Shown: piece after piece, positions 16,356 through 24,244 of the stretch
Layout of the letters: the number at the start of each line of letters is the position of its first letter
Numbering within the stretch: position 1 is the first letter of the stretch
Source: AC-32 sp963788215
GTDB taxonomy: Bacteria > Actinomycetota > Thermoleophilia > Gaiellales > Gaiellaceae
NCBI GenBank assembly: GCA_963788215.1
Contig: CAWBFX010000003.1
Span: forward strand, 248,001-312,000
Length of the DNA: 64,000 nt
Direction: 5' to 3'
Made by a program: the position numbers and the translations under genes
Notes under the pieces: model-generated
Seen by the model: only the letters and a program-made list of their open reading frames with translations
Database searches by the model: none
Told to the model about the DNA's origin: nothing

Positions 16356-17147
16356 TCACAGGCGGGCGCCGCGAAGCGCCGTGGAGCAGAGATGGTCCTC
16401 GCCCGGCGGCTCGATCTTCGGCACCACGGCGAACAGCAGCTCGCGCAGTCGCTCGTTGTTCGCGTTGAAGACCTCGACCACGGCCTCGTGGCTGACCGGC
16501 GCCGTGCCCTCGACGCCGACGTCGTGATCGGTGACCATCGAGATGTTCGCGTAGCAGAGCTCGAGCTCACGCGCGAGGTAGCCCTCGGGGTACGCGGTCA
16601 TGTTGATCACGTCCCAGCCGGCGTCCTGGAACCACTTCGACTCGGCGCGCGTCGAGAAGCGCGGGCCCTGGATCGTGACGACGGTGCCTCCGTCTCGCAC
16701 CGGGATCCCGAGCTCGCGCGCGGTCTCGACCAGCTGGGAGCGCAGGTCCGGGCAGTACGGGTCGGCGGCGGACACGTGCGTCGTCTCCGGGCCGTCGTAG
16801 AACGTGTCCGTGCGCCCGCTCGTGCGGTCGACGAACTGGTCGCAGACCACGAACTCGCCGAGCTCGAGCTCGGCCTTGAGCGCACCCGAGGCGTTCGGGC
16901 CGATGATCCTGCGCACGCCGAGGTCCTTCATCGCCCACACGTTCGCCCGGTAGGGGATGGCATGCGGCGGCAGCTCGTGCTTTCGCCCGTGCCGCGGCAG
17001 GAACGCGACCTGCTTGCCGTCGATCTCGCCGACGACGAACGGCGCCGAGGGCTTGCCGTAAGGCGTCTCGACCTCGACCTCCTCGACGTCCTCGAGGAAC
17101 GAGTAGAAGCCGGAGCCTCCGAAGATTCCGATTTCCGCGTGCGCCAT
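16356..17147 (-). CDS. mtnP: S-methyl-5'-thioadenosine phosphorylase (or inosine-type MTIP)
   Basis: A 263-residue purine nucleoside phosphorylase superfamily member. Motifs: GIFGGSGFY at the N-terminus (phosphate loop), LPRHGRKHELPPHAIPYRAN (phosphate-binding R-H pair), IIGPNASGALK, TIQGPRFSTRAESK and NMTAYPEGYLARELELCYA, the M-T-x-x-P-E substrate motif. The enzyme splits methylthioadenosine, a polyamine and methionine-cycle by-product, into adenine and methylthioribose-1-phosphate. The purine-base pocket ends in VTDHDVG; Asp residues here are typical of MTAP or PNP preferring 6-amino or 6-oxo purines, so MTA versus MTI specificity is not certain. Cytoplasmic, trimeric in the family. It lies 13 bases after the secreted PASTA gene. 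Confidence 0.85.
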   Translation of the reverse strand: MAHAEIGIFGGSGFYSFLEDVEEVEVETPYGKPSAPFVVGEIDGKQVAFLPRHGRKHELPPHAIPYRANVWAMKDLGVRRIIGPNASGALKAELELGEFVVCDQFVDRTSGRTDTFYDGPETTHVSAADPYCPDLRSQLVETARELGIPVRDGGTVVTIQGPRFSTRAESKWFQDAGWDVINMTAYPEGYLARELELCYANISMVTDHDVGVEGTAPVSHEAVVEVFNANNERLRELLFAVVPKIEPPGEDHLCSTALRGARL

Positions 17148-17160
17148 CCGGCGCGGGAGC

Positions 17161-19212
17161 CTACCGGCCGACGGTCAGCTTGATCTTGGCGAGGTTGCGC
17201 AGGTGCCGGCCGGCCCTGGGCGACTGGGCGATCACCTTCCCCCGTTTCGCCTTCGCGGCGTGCTTCCGGGTGACCTTGCCCACGGCGCAGTGCGCGCTGC
17301 GGATCCTCGCCCTGGCCGCGGCGAGCTTCTTGCCGACCACCCGCGGCACGACGCACTGCCTCGCGGGTGGAGGTGGCGGAGGCGGAGGTGCCGGCGGGGG
17401 CGGCGGCACGGGTGGTGGCGGTGGCGGAGGCGGTGGTGGTGGTGGTGGTGGTGGCGCAACGGTGACCGTGAACGGCTCGCAGGCGCTCGTGTTGCTGCCG
17501 TAGGCGGCGTCGCCGCTGTAGTCGCCGCGGTAGGAGTAGCTGCCGACGTCGAGCGGCCCGCTCGTGCTCGAGGGGGGCACGACAGCGTTCCCACCTTCGT
17601 CCACCACCAGCGTGACCTGCTCGACGCTCGCCGGCGAGCCGGTGCACGTGCCGTTGCGGAAGAAGCTGTACGTCACGGTGCCGCCTGGTGTGACCCCAGT
17701 CACCCCCGGCACCAGGGCGGTGTCGTGCACGGAACCACCCGCGTGGAGACCGGAAGGCGGCTCGCCGGTCGCGTCGTCGATCACCTGCGTCGTGAACCGG
17801 CCTCCGGGAAACAGCGTCACGGTGTTGCTCGAGTAGCTGATGACGTAGACCTGCTCGCCGAGCTTCGAGCTCAGGAACTGGCCCGTCCGTGAGACGCCGC
17901 CCGTGAAGATCGCCCACTGCGCTGTCGGGATGCCGATGGTCGTCACCTCCAGAGCTCCATGGAGATCGAGGCGGCCACCGTGAATCTTCGTGCTGGTGCT
18001 GGCGTCCTCGTCGACCGTGAAGCCGAGCGTCCCGTCGAGGCCTTCCACCAGCTTGGCCGTGTTACCCAGGAGCGTCACCGTGCCGGGTGGATCGACCAGC
18101 AGGCGTTGGTCGAGGAGGCTGAGGGTGCTCCCATTGGCGACCGTGATGGTTCCCACGTGGTCCAGCACCCCACCCCCCGTCAGCTCTCGGGTGCCCTGGG
18201 TGTCCTCGACGCTGATCAAGCCCTCGTTCGTGAGCGTCGAGCCGGCCGGAACCACGAGCCGCGCCGCGCCGGCGCACCCGCCCGAGTTGCCCAACCGGAT
18301 CGTCCCGAGGTTCGTCATGCTCGCCGCGAGCTCGGCGGCCGACTCGCCCGTCCCCGCGCAATCGGCGTCGACCGCCACCGTCTGGCTGGCCCCGATCGTC
18401 GCCCCGGCGAGCGAGTTGGTGCCGTGGAGGACGAAGCTGCTGGCGCCGCCGGCCGTGAACCGGAGCGTCGCGTCGCCCGTCAGCAGCACCGGGTTACCGG
18501 TCGTGCTTCCGTTGGCGGCTTCGAACGTGTCGCCGCTGCCGACGGCCAGCCGTCCGCTCCCGTTGCCCGCAACCGAGCCGCCCGAGTCGTTGCGGAACTC
18601 GTACGAGGCGCCGTCGGGGATCGTGAGCGTGGTCCCGTCCGTGATCGAGACATTGCCGTGGTTGACGAACAGCCCGCCGCCGTCGAGGTGGACGCTGCCG
18701 GTCGCGGTGCTGGCGCTCACCGTGCCGTCGTTCGTCACGTTGCCCGTCAGGCGCCGATCGCCGAGGGCTCCGACGGCGGTGATCGTGCCCTCGTTCGTCA
18801 GGGTCGCCCCCACCATGAGGCTCAGCTGGGCGGCGTGGTCGCAGGGCGCGAGGTCGATCTCGCCCGCACTGCTCGAGTCTCCGTGGAGAGTGAGTGCCGT
18901 GTCCGTGCCGCTACAGCCGGTCGTCAGGCTGAGGGTTGCGTTGATCCCCACCCTGAGCGTCGCGGCTTCGACGTTCTCGTCGACGACGGTGACGGTGTAC
19001 GCGCTCTCGGAGGCGCGATCGGGAAGGCAGGCGTTCGTGCCTGCATCGGGCGGCACGCCGTCGGACCAGTGGGTGCCGTCGTCCCAGAGGCCGTCGGTGC
19101 CGTCCCAGGCATCGGTCCCGGCCGCACAGGTGCCCGTCGGCGAGGGCAGACCGCGGACGGCCGAGGCCGGCACGGCAGCGCAAAGGAGGGCTGCGGCGGC
19201 CGCGCCCACCAT
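17161..19212 (-). CDS. Secreted beta-helix-like protein with Ig-like domain, polyproline hinge and C-terminal PASTA domain
   Basis: A 683-residue exported protein. After a signal peptide (ends VPASA), residues about 30-470 contain repeated TLTNEGTI, VTNDGTVSAS and MTNLGTIRLG units, typical of autotransporter-like or beta-helix passenger repeats rich in N-x-G-T. Residues about 480-590 are a bacterial Ig-like segment (VTPGGTVTYSFFRNGTC). A proline-only hinge of about 35 residues (roughly 592-628) leads to a single PASTA domain (VVGKKLAAARARIRSAHC, GKVIAQSPRAGRHL). PASTA usually binds muropeptides or lipid II, so the protein may be held at the wall. ATG at 19212 gives a signal without basic residues; a CTG further up would add LGRGLILRAS, so the start is uncertain. 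Confidence 0.72.
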   Translation of the reverse strand: MVGAAAAALLCAAVPASAVRGLPSPTGTCAAGTDAWDGTDGLWDDGTHWSDGVPPDAGTNACLPDRASESAYTVTVVDENVEAATLRVGINATLSLTTGCSGTDTALTLHGDSSSAGEIDLAPCDHAAQLSLMVGATLTNEGTITAVGALGDRRLTGNVTNDGTVSASTATGSVHLDGGGLFVNHGNVSITDGTTLTIPDGASYEFRNDSGGSVAGNGSGRLAVGSGDTFEAANGSTTGNPVLLTGDATLRFTAGGASSFVLHGTNSLAGATIGASQTVAVDADCAGTGESAAELAASMTNLGTIRLGNSGGCAGAARLVVPAGSTLTNEGLISVEDTQGTRELTGGGVLDHVGTITVANGSTLSLLDQRLLVDPPGTVTLLGNTAKLVEGLDGTLGFTVDEDASTSTKIHGGRLDLHGALEVTTIGIPTAQWAIFTGGVSRTGQFLSSKLGEQVYVISYSSNTVTLFPGGRFTTQVIDDATGEPPSGLHAGGSVHDTALVPGVTGVTPGGTVTYSFFRNGTCTGSPASVEQVTLVVDEGGNAVVPPSSTSGPLDVGSYSYRGDYSGDAAYGSNTSACEPFTVTVAPPPPPPPPPPPPPPPVPPPPPAPPPPPPPPARQCVVPRVVGKKLAAARARIRSAHCAVGKVTRKHAAKAKRGKVIAQSPRAGRHLRNLAKIKLTVGR
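17366..17456. repeat. GGT/GGC simple repeat encoding polyproline hinge
   Basis: On the plus strand the segment is an almost pure run of GGT, GGC and GGA triplets, with a perfect (GGT)n block at about 17431-17453. On the coding strand it makes proline codons of the PASTA protein. Such triplet runs slip easily, so the number of prolines may vary between strains. Confidence 0.85.
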
Positions 19213-19271
19213 GGATGCCCGCAGAATGAGTCCTCGGCCCAGAGACTCACTGTAGCGGCGTTTTATGGCTT

Positions 19272-19565
19272 TTAAGACTGGCCGGAGACCGCGGAGGCGT
19301 ACGCGAGCTGCATGTTCGCGAGGACCTGCTGGAAGTCCCGGATCGCCTCCTCGGGCACGGAGCCTTCCAGCACCGGCATCAGCGCCTTGAGCGACTCGAT
19401 TGCGAGCCTGGCCTGCTCGAGGTCCTTCTCTTCGCCGGTCAGCCGCTGGTACCCGAGGGACGAGACCGTGTAGAGCGTCTGCAGCAGCAGGTCGGAGACC
19501 TTGAGCTTCGCGAGCTCCGCCTGCAGCTCGGCGACGAGCTTTTGCTGCTGCTCGTCCTCAGCCAA
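19272..19565 (-). CDS. DUF1844-like small protein
   Basis: A 97-residue helical cytoplasmic protein beginning at TTG 19565 (LAEDEQQQKLVAEL). The core LKVSDLLLQTLYTVSSLGYQRL, then LEQARLAIESLKALMPVLEG and IRDFQQVLANMQLAYAS, fits DUF1844-like proteins in which a helical hairpin follows a membrane-peripheral segment. TTG overlaps the stop of the upstream GCS2 gene by eight bases (TTGGCTGA), so translation is probably coupled. Function unknown. Longer open frames upstream consist of arginine-serine repeats and are shadows of the GCS2 gene. Confidence 0.7.
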   Translation of the reverse strand: MAEDEQQQKLVAELQAELAKLKVSDLLLQTLYTVSSLGYQRLTGEEKDLEQARLAIESLKALMPVLEGSVPEEAIRDFQQVLANMQLAYASAVSGQS

Positions 19566-20712
19566 CCGTCTCTTTCGGGCGAACCTGCTCGGCGTAGATC
19601 TCCTCGAGCGTCGCGCCCTCGGCGTGCCGGGCGATCTGGCGCTCGGCCGCGTTCGCCGACGGGATCGCGAGGTACGGCGCAGCCCCGATCTCCTCGGCCG
19701 CCGGCGCGAGCCATTCGAGCAGCCGCTCGAGGTGCGCTCTCGCCGGACGGACGTCACCGGTGCCGAGGTCGATCAGCTCGCCTGAGAGGCCGTAGCGGAT
19801 CGCGCGCCAGAGGTTCTCCTCGATCAGGCGGTGCGGATAGGCCGGCAGCGGCTCGCCCTCGTCGAGCGCATGGGCGATGCGCACGGTGAGTGCGTGCGCG
19901 AACGCGGCAAGCGACCGCGCCTCGCCGATGTCGGGCTGCGCGTCGGCGATGCGGATCTCGACGGTCGGGAAGCCGAGGTGCGGGCGCACGCTCCACCACA
20001 GCTGCGTGTGCTCGTCGATCGAGCCGGTGTCGTAGAGGAAGCGCACGTAGCGCTCGAAGCCGTCCCAGCCGTCGTACGCGTCCGGCACCCCGCAGCGCGG
20101 GAACATCCGGGTGAAGATCTGCGACCGCGCCGAGTGCAGGCCGGAATTGATGCCCTCGACGAAGGGCGAGCTGGCGGAGAGCGCGAGCAGCTCGGGGAGG
20201 TAGTTCCGGAGCGCGTTGCAGACGGCGATCGCGCGGTCAGGCCCGTTGATCGCGACGTGGACATGGAGGCCGAAGCTGTTGTTGCGCCAGACGACGTAGC
20301 GCAGGATCTCGTCGTTCCGGCGGTAGTGCGGCGTGTCGATGATCCGCTGGTCCCGCCACGGGCTCCAGGGGTGCGTGCCGGTCGCCGCGAGCGCGATCCC
20401 GAGCCCGTCGGCGAGCCCGAAGAGCTGTTGGCGGCGCTGCGCGAGCAGCGAGGCCGCCTCCTCGAAGTCGGTGCAGCGGCCGGTGCGGATCTCGACCTCG
20501 GACGCGATCAGCTCGCCGACGAGGTGCTCCTCGAGCGGCGTGTCCTTCGCGGCGGCCTGCAGCTCCTCGAAGCGGTTCGTCAGCGCGAGCGTGTCGGGAT
20601 CGAGGACGGCGAACTCCTCCTCGACCGCGACCGAGAAATCGCCGGTCTGCTCGAATTGCTCGCGCGCGAGCCGAAGCTGCTCGTCCGGGCTGAGGCGCTG
20701 GGAGTCTCCCAT
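19558..20712 (-). CDS. Carboxylate-amine ligase of GCS2 family (YbdK-like glutamate-cysteine ligase)
   Basis: A 384-residue ATP-dependent ligase. It shows the GCS2 features FSVAVEEEFAVLDPDTLALT near residue 26 (metal-binding glutamates), GELIASEVEIRTGRC, GTHPWSPWRDQRI, RNNSFGLHVHVAI and RPHLGFPTVEIRIADAQPD. The family joins glutamate to cysteine or another amine to make gamma-glutamyl compounds, precursors of glutathione or ergothioneine-type thiols. No gshB or egt gene is in the window, so the product cannot be named. It lies ten bases downstream of the glycosyltransferase gene and overlaps the DUF1844-like gene, all on the minus strand. Confidence 0.85.
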   Translation of the reverse strand: MGDSQRLSPDEQLRLAREQFEQTGDFSVAVEEEFAVLDPDTLALTNRFEELQAAAKDTPLEEHLVGELIASEVEIRTGRCTDFEEAASLLAQRRQQLFGLADGLGIALAATGTHPWSPWRDQRIIDTPHYRRNDEILRYVVWRNNSFGLHVHVAINGPDRAIAVCNALRNYLPELLALSASSPFVEGINSGLHSARSQIFTRMFPRCGVPDAYDGWDGFERYVRFLYDTGSIDEHTQLWWSVRPHLGFPTVEIRIADAQPDIGEARSLAAFAHALTVRIAHALDEGEPLPAYPHRLIEENLWRAIRYGLSGELIDLGTGDVRPARAHLERLLEWLAPAAEEIGAAPYLAIPSANAAERQIARHAEGATLEEIYAEQVRPKETVG

Positions 20713-20721
20713 TCCGGAACC

Positions 20722-21965
20722 TTAGTGAAAGGGGCTCAGCAGTCTTCGCGCGACGCTGCGCCAGCTCCAGCGGCTCAGGGCCGCGTTGCGCGCTGCCTCT
20801 GCGAGACGGGCGCGCTCCTGCGGGGCGAGCGAGAGCAGCCGGTCGAGCTTGGCGCGGAGGTCGCCGGCGTCGCCCGTCTGGAAGCTGGTCAGGTCCCGGT
20901 GTTCAGGTGGGTACTCCGCCTCGAGCCCTTCGGCGATCTCCTCGAGGCCGGAGTGCCTGGCGACGAGCGGCGGGCAGCCGGCGGAAGCGGCCTCGGCGGC
21001 AACCATCCCGAAGGCCTCGGGGAAGATCGACGGGACGACCGCAGCGTCCGCGAGCGCCAGCAGGTGGACGAGGTGGCGGTGCTCGAGCGCGCCGGTGAAG
21101 AGCGTCCTGGGCGGCGCGGCGGCCTCGAGCTCGGCCCGGTAGTCGCCGAAGCCGACGATCACGGCCTTCGCCTCGAGCCCTTGCAGCGCCTCGAGCAGGA
21201 GGTGAACGCCCTTGTTGCGCAGGAGCTTGCCGAAGTAGACGACCGTCGGCCCTTCGGTCTCGAGGAAGGCGGCGAGACGGCCGGCGTTCCCCTCGTCCGG
21301 TAGGCGCTCGTTGGCGTTTCCCGGGTTCGGCGGGTCCCGGCGCGCCTCCTCGAGCAGGGCCGCGAGCGCCTCCTCGCGCTCCTGTGGCCGCCACTCGTCC
21401 ACGTCGACGCCGGGCGGCACCTCGTGCACGCGGTCGACGTGACCGACGACCTCGTCGAGGACGCGGCGAATGTGCGCCGAGCCGACGAAGACGGCTTCGG
21501 CGCCGGCGAGCGCCTCCCGCCCCCAGGCCGACAGCTCCGCGTTTCCGCGCATCGAGTACTCGAGCTCCGAGCCGTGCGCCTTGACGGCGTAACGGGCGCC
21601 GCTCGCGGCGGCGACCGGCCCGCCGAGCACGACGTGGTTCGCGAAGACGAGGTCGGCCGGCAGGTGTCTCTGCAGGGCCTCGGCATTCAGCTCGACGTAG
21701 CGCTCGCGCTCTGCGGGAGTGAGGTCCGGGAGAAGGCGCGCGTCGAGCCCCTCGTAGCGGTCGAGCACGAACACCGGCAGGATCCCGCCGATCTCCGGCC
21801 GGACCGTGTCGGCGCTGCCCAGGTCGTACTCCTCGGGCCGCGGCTCCTGCGAGAAGACGACGACGTCGTGGCCTTCGAGGCTCCACTCGCGCGCGAGCGC
21901 CCGCGTGTAGACGTTCGACCCCGTCCCGCCGAGCAGGTACCCGTGCCAGCAAGAAGGATCCTCAC
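20722..21965 (-). pseudogene. GT4-type glycosyltransferase, apparently frameshifted near its start
   Basis: The main frame encodes about 400 residues of a GT-B, family-4 glycosyltransferase: N-terminal HGYLLGGTGSNVYTRALA, the linker VPPGVDVDEW, TVVYFGKLLRNKGVHLLLEA and the C-terminal nucleotide-sugar motif IFPEAFGMVAAEAASAG. No ATG, GTG or TTG opens this frame before HGYLL. A GTG at 21965 starts VRILLAG in another frame and would join perfectly if one C were inserted near 21944-21948 (GCTGGCAC versus GCTGGCCAC). Either a one-base assembly error or a recent mutation is likely; otherwise a CTG start would have to be used. Donor and acceptor unknown; neighbours are rex upstream and the GCS2 ligase downstream. 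Confidence 0.75.
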
Positions 21966-21984
21966 GGCGCCGCGCCGCGCTAGG

Positions 21985-22587
21985 TCAGGTGGAAATAGAG
22001 CGCGTGGAGCAGGTCACCGCCGGGTTGGACGTGTGCACCGTCACGTCCTGCGGAACGTCCAGCAGAGCCTCGGAGTAGTTGAAGATGATCTTCACGCCGG
22101 AGCCGATGAGCTGCTCGGTGACCTGCTGCGCCGCGCCGGCCGGCACCGCGACCACGCCGACGATGATGTTCTGCTCGCGCACCACGACGGGCAGCCGCCG
22201 GATGTCGTCCACGCTGAGCGAGCCGATCTCCTGCCCGACCTTCTCCGAGTCGCTGTCGAAGACGGCGGCGATGTGGATCCCGTGCTCCGCGAAGATCGGC
22301 GAGCTCGCGATCGCGTGCCCGAGATGACCCGCGCCGACGAGTGCGATGTTGTGCTGCCCCTGCGTCCGCAGGATCTTGCGGATCTCGCCGAGCAGCGAGT
22401 CGACGTTGTAGCCGACCCCGCGCTTGCCGAACTTGCCGAAGTTCGACAGGTCGCGCCGGATCTGCGTCGCGTTGATGTTGGTGTAGTCCGCGATCTCCTG
22501 CGACGAGATTCGGTCCTTGCCCATCTTCTTCGACTGGGCCAGCACCTGCAGGTAGCGGCTGAGACGGGCGGCGACTCCGACCGTCAC
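21985..22587 (-). CDS. rex: Redox-sensing transcriptional repressor Rex
   Basis: A 200-residue protein. Residues 1-80 are the winged helix (RYLQVLAQSKKMGKDRISSQ; YTNINATQIRRDLSNFGKFGKRGVGYNV, the family hallmark). Residues 85-200 are a Rossmann NAD(H) domain with LVGAGHLGHAI and DSDSEKVGQEI. Rex senses NADH/NAD+ and represses respiratory and fermentative genes. GTG at 22587 was chosen because the DNA-binding helix starts soon after. The upstream region holds several TTGTG/CACAA half-sites, so autoregulation is possible. The divergent side has no plus-strand gene; glutaredoxin and glutamate dehydrogenase lie upstream on the same strand. Confidence 0.93.
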   Translation of the reverse strand: MTVGVAARLSRYLQVLAQSKKMGKDRISSQEIADYTNINATQIRRDLSNFGKFGKRGVGYNVDSLLGEIRKILRTQGQHNIALVGAGHLGHAIASSPIFAEHGIHIAAVFDSDSEKVGQEIGSLSVDDIRRLPVVVREQNIIVGVVAVPAGAAQQVTEQLIGSGVKIIFNYSEALLDVPQDVTVHTSNPAVTCSTRSIST

Positions 22588-22629
22588 CCGCTCGGTGTCG
22601 GGGGTCGTTGGGGTTCCGTGAGCAGTAGC

Positions 22630-22653
22630 TTGTGACAGAGCACAACGATTGTG
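22630..22653 (-). promoter_or_regulatory. Candidate Rex operator cluster
   Basis: TTGTGACAGAGCACAA (22630-22645) is an inverted repeat of the Rex half-site TTGTG with a 6-base spacer, and a further TTGTG starts at 22649. Known Rex operators have 8 bases between TTGTG and CACAA, so the fit is imperfect. It lies 43 bases upstream of the rex start. Confidence 0.45.
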
Positions 22654-22683
22654 CCAGCCCGCACCACTCCTTGCGTCAGACGG

Positions 22684-22965
22684 TCACAAAGGCCGCTCGG
22701 AGAGCCGAGTTTGTGCGGCCTCCAGCCGTCGCCGAAACGCCGCCTCGTGGACGTAGTAGGTGAAGACCCGCTCGCCCTCGATCTCGACGACCGGGATCAG
22801 CTCCCGGTAGCGCGACTCGAGCCCAGCGTCGCCGTCGATCGCGACCTCGTCCAGTTCGAACCCGAGCTCGTCCCGGAACGCGCGAACCTGTGCGAGCGCG
22901 CGGTCGCAGAGGTGGCAGCCCTCGGCGTGGTAGACCGCGACCCGCGGCTTAGGGGTAGAGCCCAC
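22684..22965 (-). CDS. Glutaredoxin-like thiol-disulfide protein (DUF836 type)
   Basis: A 93-residue thioredoxin-fold protein with the redox motif C-H-L-C at residues 17-20 (VAVYHAEGCHLCDRALAQV), followed by DEVAIDGDAGLESRY and the cis-proline segment LIPVVEIEGERVF. Family members are small cytoplasmic thiol oxidoreductases. GTG at 22965 overlaps the end of the glutamate dehydrogenase gene by 17 bases. Placement just upstream of rex hints at redox-related expression but proves nothing. The longer open frame to 23016 is inside gdhA and is not used here. Confidence 0.82.
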   Translation of the reverse strand: MGSTPKPRVAVYHAEGCHLCDRALAQVRAFRDELGFELDEVAIDGDAGLESRYRELIPVVEIEGERVFTYYVHEAAFRRRLEAAQTRLSERPL

Positions 22966-24223
22966 GCGTGACGGTGGCTTCGGCGACCCGGCCGACCGCG
23001 ACGCCGTAGGCCGCATAGCGCATCGACGTCTGCCGCTCCTGCTGGAGGTGCCACGTCTCGTTGAAGGCGCGCGTCACGATGTCGCGCAGCTTCGAGTTCA
23101 CCTCGGGCTCCTTCCAGAAGTACTCCTGGAGGCCCTGCACCCACTCGAAGTACGAGACGACCACGCCGCCCGCGTTCGCGAGGATGTCCGGCAGGACCAT
23201 CACGCCGCGCTCGTCGAGGATCTCGTCCGCCGAGGGCGTGACCGGCCCGTTCGCTCCCTCGCAGATGATCGCCGCCTTGATCTTGTCGGCGTTGTCCGTC
23301 GTGATCACCTGCTCGAGGGCGCACGGCGAGAGCACGTCGCAGTCGACGAGCAGGAGCTCGTCGTTCGTGACCTCGTCGGCGCCGCGCAGGCCGCGCAGCG
23401 TCCCCGTCTCCTGCTTGTGCGCGAGCGCGGCCGGGACGTCGATCCCCTTCGGGTTGTAGAGCCCGACCTGGGAGTCCGAGACGGCGACGACGGTCGCGCC
23501 CTCCTCGGCGAGGAACTTCGCGAGGAAGCTGCCGACGTTGCCGAAGCCCTGGACGGCGCACTTGAGTCCGGCGAGGCCGCGCTCCTGCTTCCGCACCGCC
23601 TCCTGGATCGTGTAGAGGCAGCCGCGCGCGGTCGCCTCGAGCCGGCCGAGCGAGCCGCCGACGTTGAGCGGCTTGCCGGTGACGACGCCGAGCACCGAGT
23701 GGCCCTTGTTCATCGAGTACGTGTCGAAGATCCAGGCCATCACGGTCCCGTCGGTACCGACGTCCGGCGCCGGGATGTCCTTCTCAGGGCCGATCTCGTT
23801 GATGATCTCGCTCGTGAAGCGGCGGGTCATCCGCTCGAGCTCGCCGCGGGACAGCTTCTTCGGGTCGCAGACGACGCCGCCCTTCGCGCCGCCGAACGGG
23901 ATGTTCATCAGCGCGCACTTCCACGTCATCCACATCGAGAGCGCCTTGACCTCGTCGAGCGTGACGTCGGGGTGGTAGCGGATGCCGCCCTTGGACGGCC
24001 CGCGCGCGATGTTGTGCGTGACGCGGTACCCCTCGAACGCCTCGATCGAGCCGTCGTCCATCGTCACCGGGATCGAGACGACGACGGCCTTCTTGCACTC
24101 CTGGAGGACGTTCACCAGCCGCTGGTCGATCGCGAAGATCTCGGCCACGCGGCGGAGCTGCTCTCGCGCGATCTCGAACGGGTTCTCTCGGAGGTGGGAC
24201 TCGGGCGCTTCGACTGTGGTCAC
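22949..24223 (-). CDS. gdhA: Glutamate dehydrogenase (Glu/Leu/Phe/Val dehydrogenase family)
   Basis: A 424-residue enzyme of the hexameric GDH class. Substrate-binding block KGGIRYHPDVTLDEVKAL, catalytic PFGGAKGGVVCDPK and the nucleotide loop VQGFGNVGSFLAKFLAEEGA are all present, as is AIICEGANGPVTPSADEIL. It interconverts 2-oxoglutarate plus ammonia and glutamate with NAD(P)H in the cytoplasm; NAD versus NADP preference is not settled by eye. The ATG at 24223 follows a GGAGAG-like site. It is first in a minus-strand run gdhA, glutaredoxin, rex. Confidence 0.93.
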   Translation of the reverse strand: MTTVEAPESHLRENPFEIAREQLRRVAEIFAIDQRLVNVLQECKKAVVVSIPVTMDDGSIEAFEGYRVTHNIARGPSKGGIRYHPDVTLDEVKALSMWMTWKCALMNIPFGGAKGGVVCDPKKLSRGELERMTRRFTSEIINEIGPEKDIPAPDVGTDGTVMAWIFDTYSMNKGHSVLGVVTGKPLNVGGSLGRLEATARGCLYTIQEAVRKQERGLAGLKCAVQGFGNVGSFLAKFLAEEGATVVAVSDSQVGLYNPKGIDVPAALAHKQETGTLRGLRGADEVTNDELLLVDCDVLSPCALEQVITTDNADKIKAAIICEGANGPVTPSADEILDERGVMVLPDILANAGGVVVSYFEWVQGLQEYFWKEPEVNSKLRDIVTRAFNETWHLQQERQTSMRYAAYGVAVGRVAEATVTRGLYP

Positions 24224-24244
24224 GCGTTCTCTCCTCGGTTTGGG

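Noticed and set aside
15114..17183. 689-codon plus-strand open frame over hppA and mtnP
   Set aside because: It reads antisense through two well-supported genes with charged, low-information sequence.
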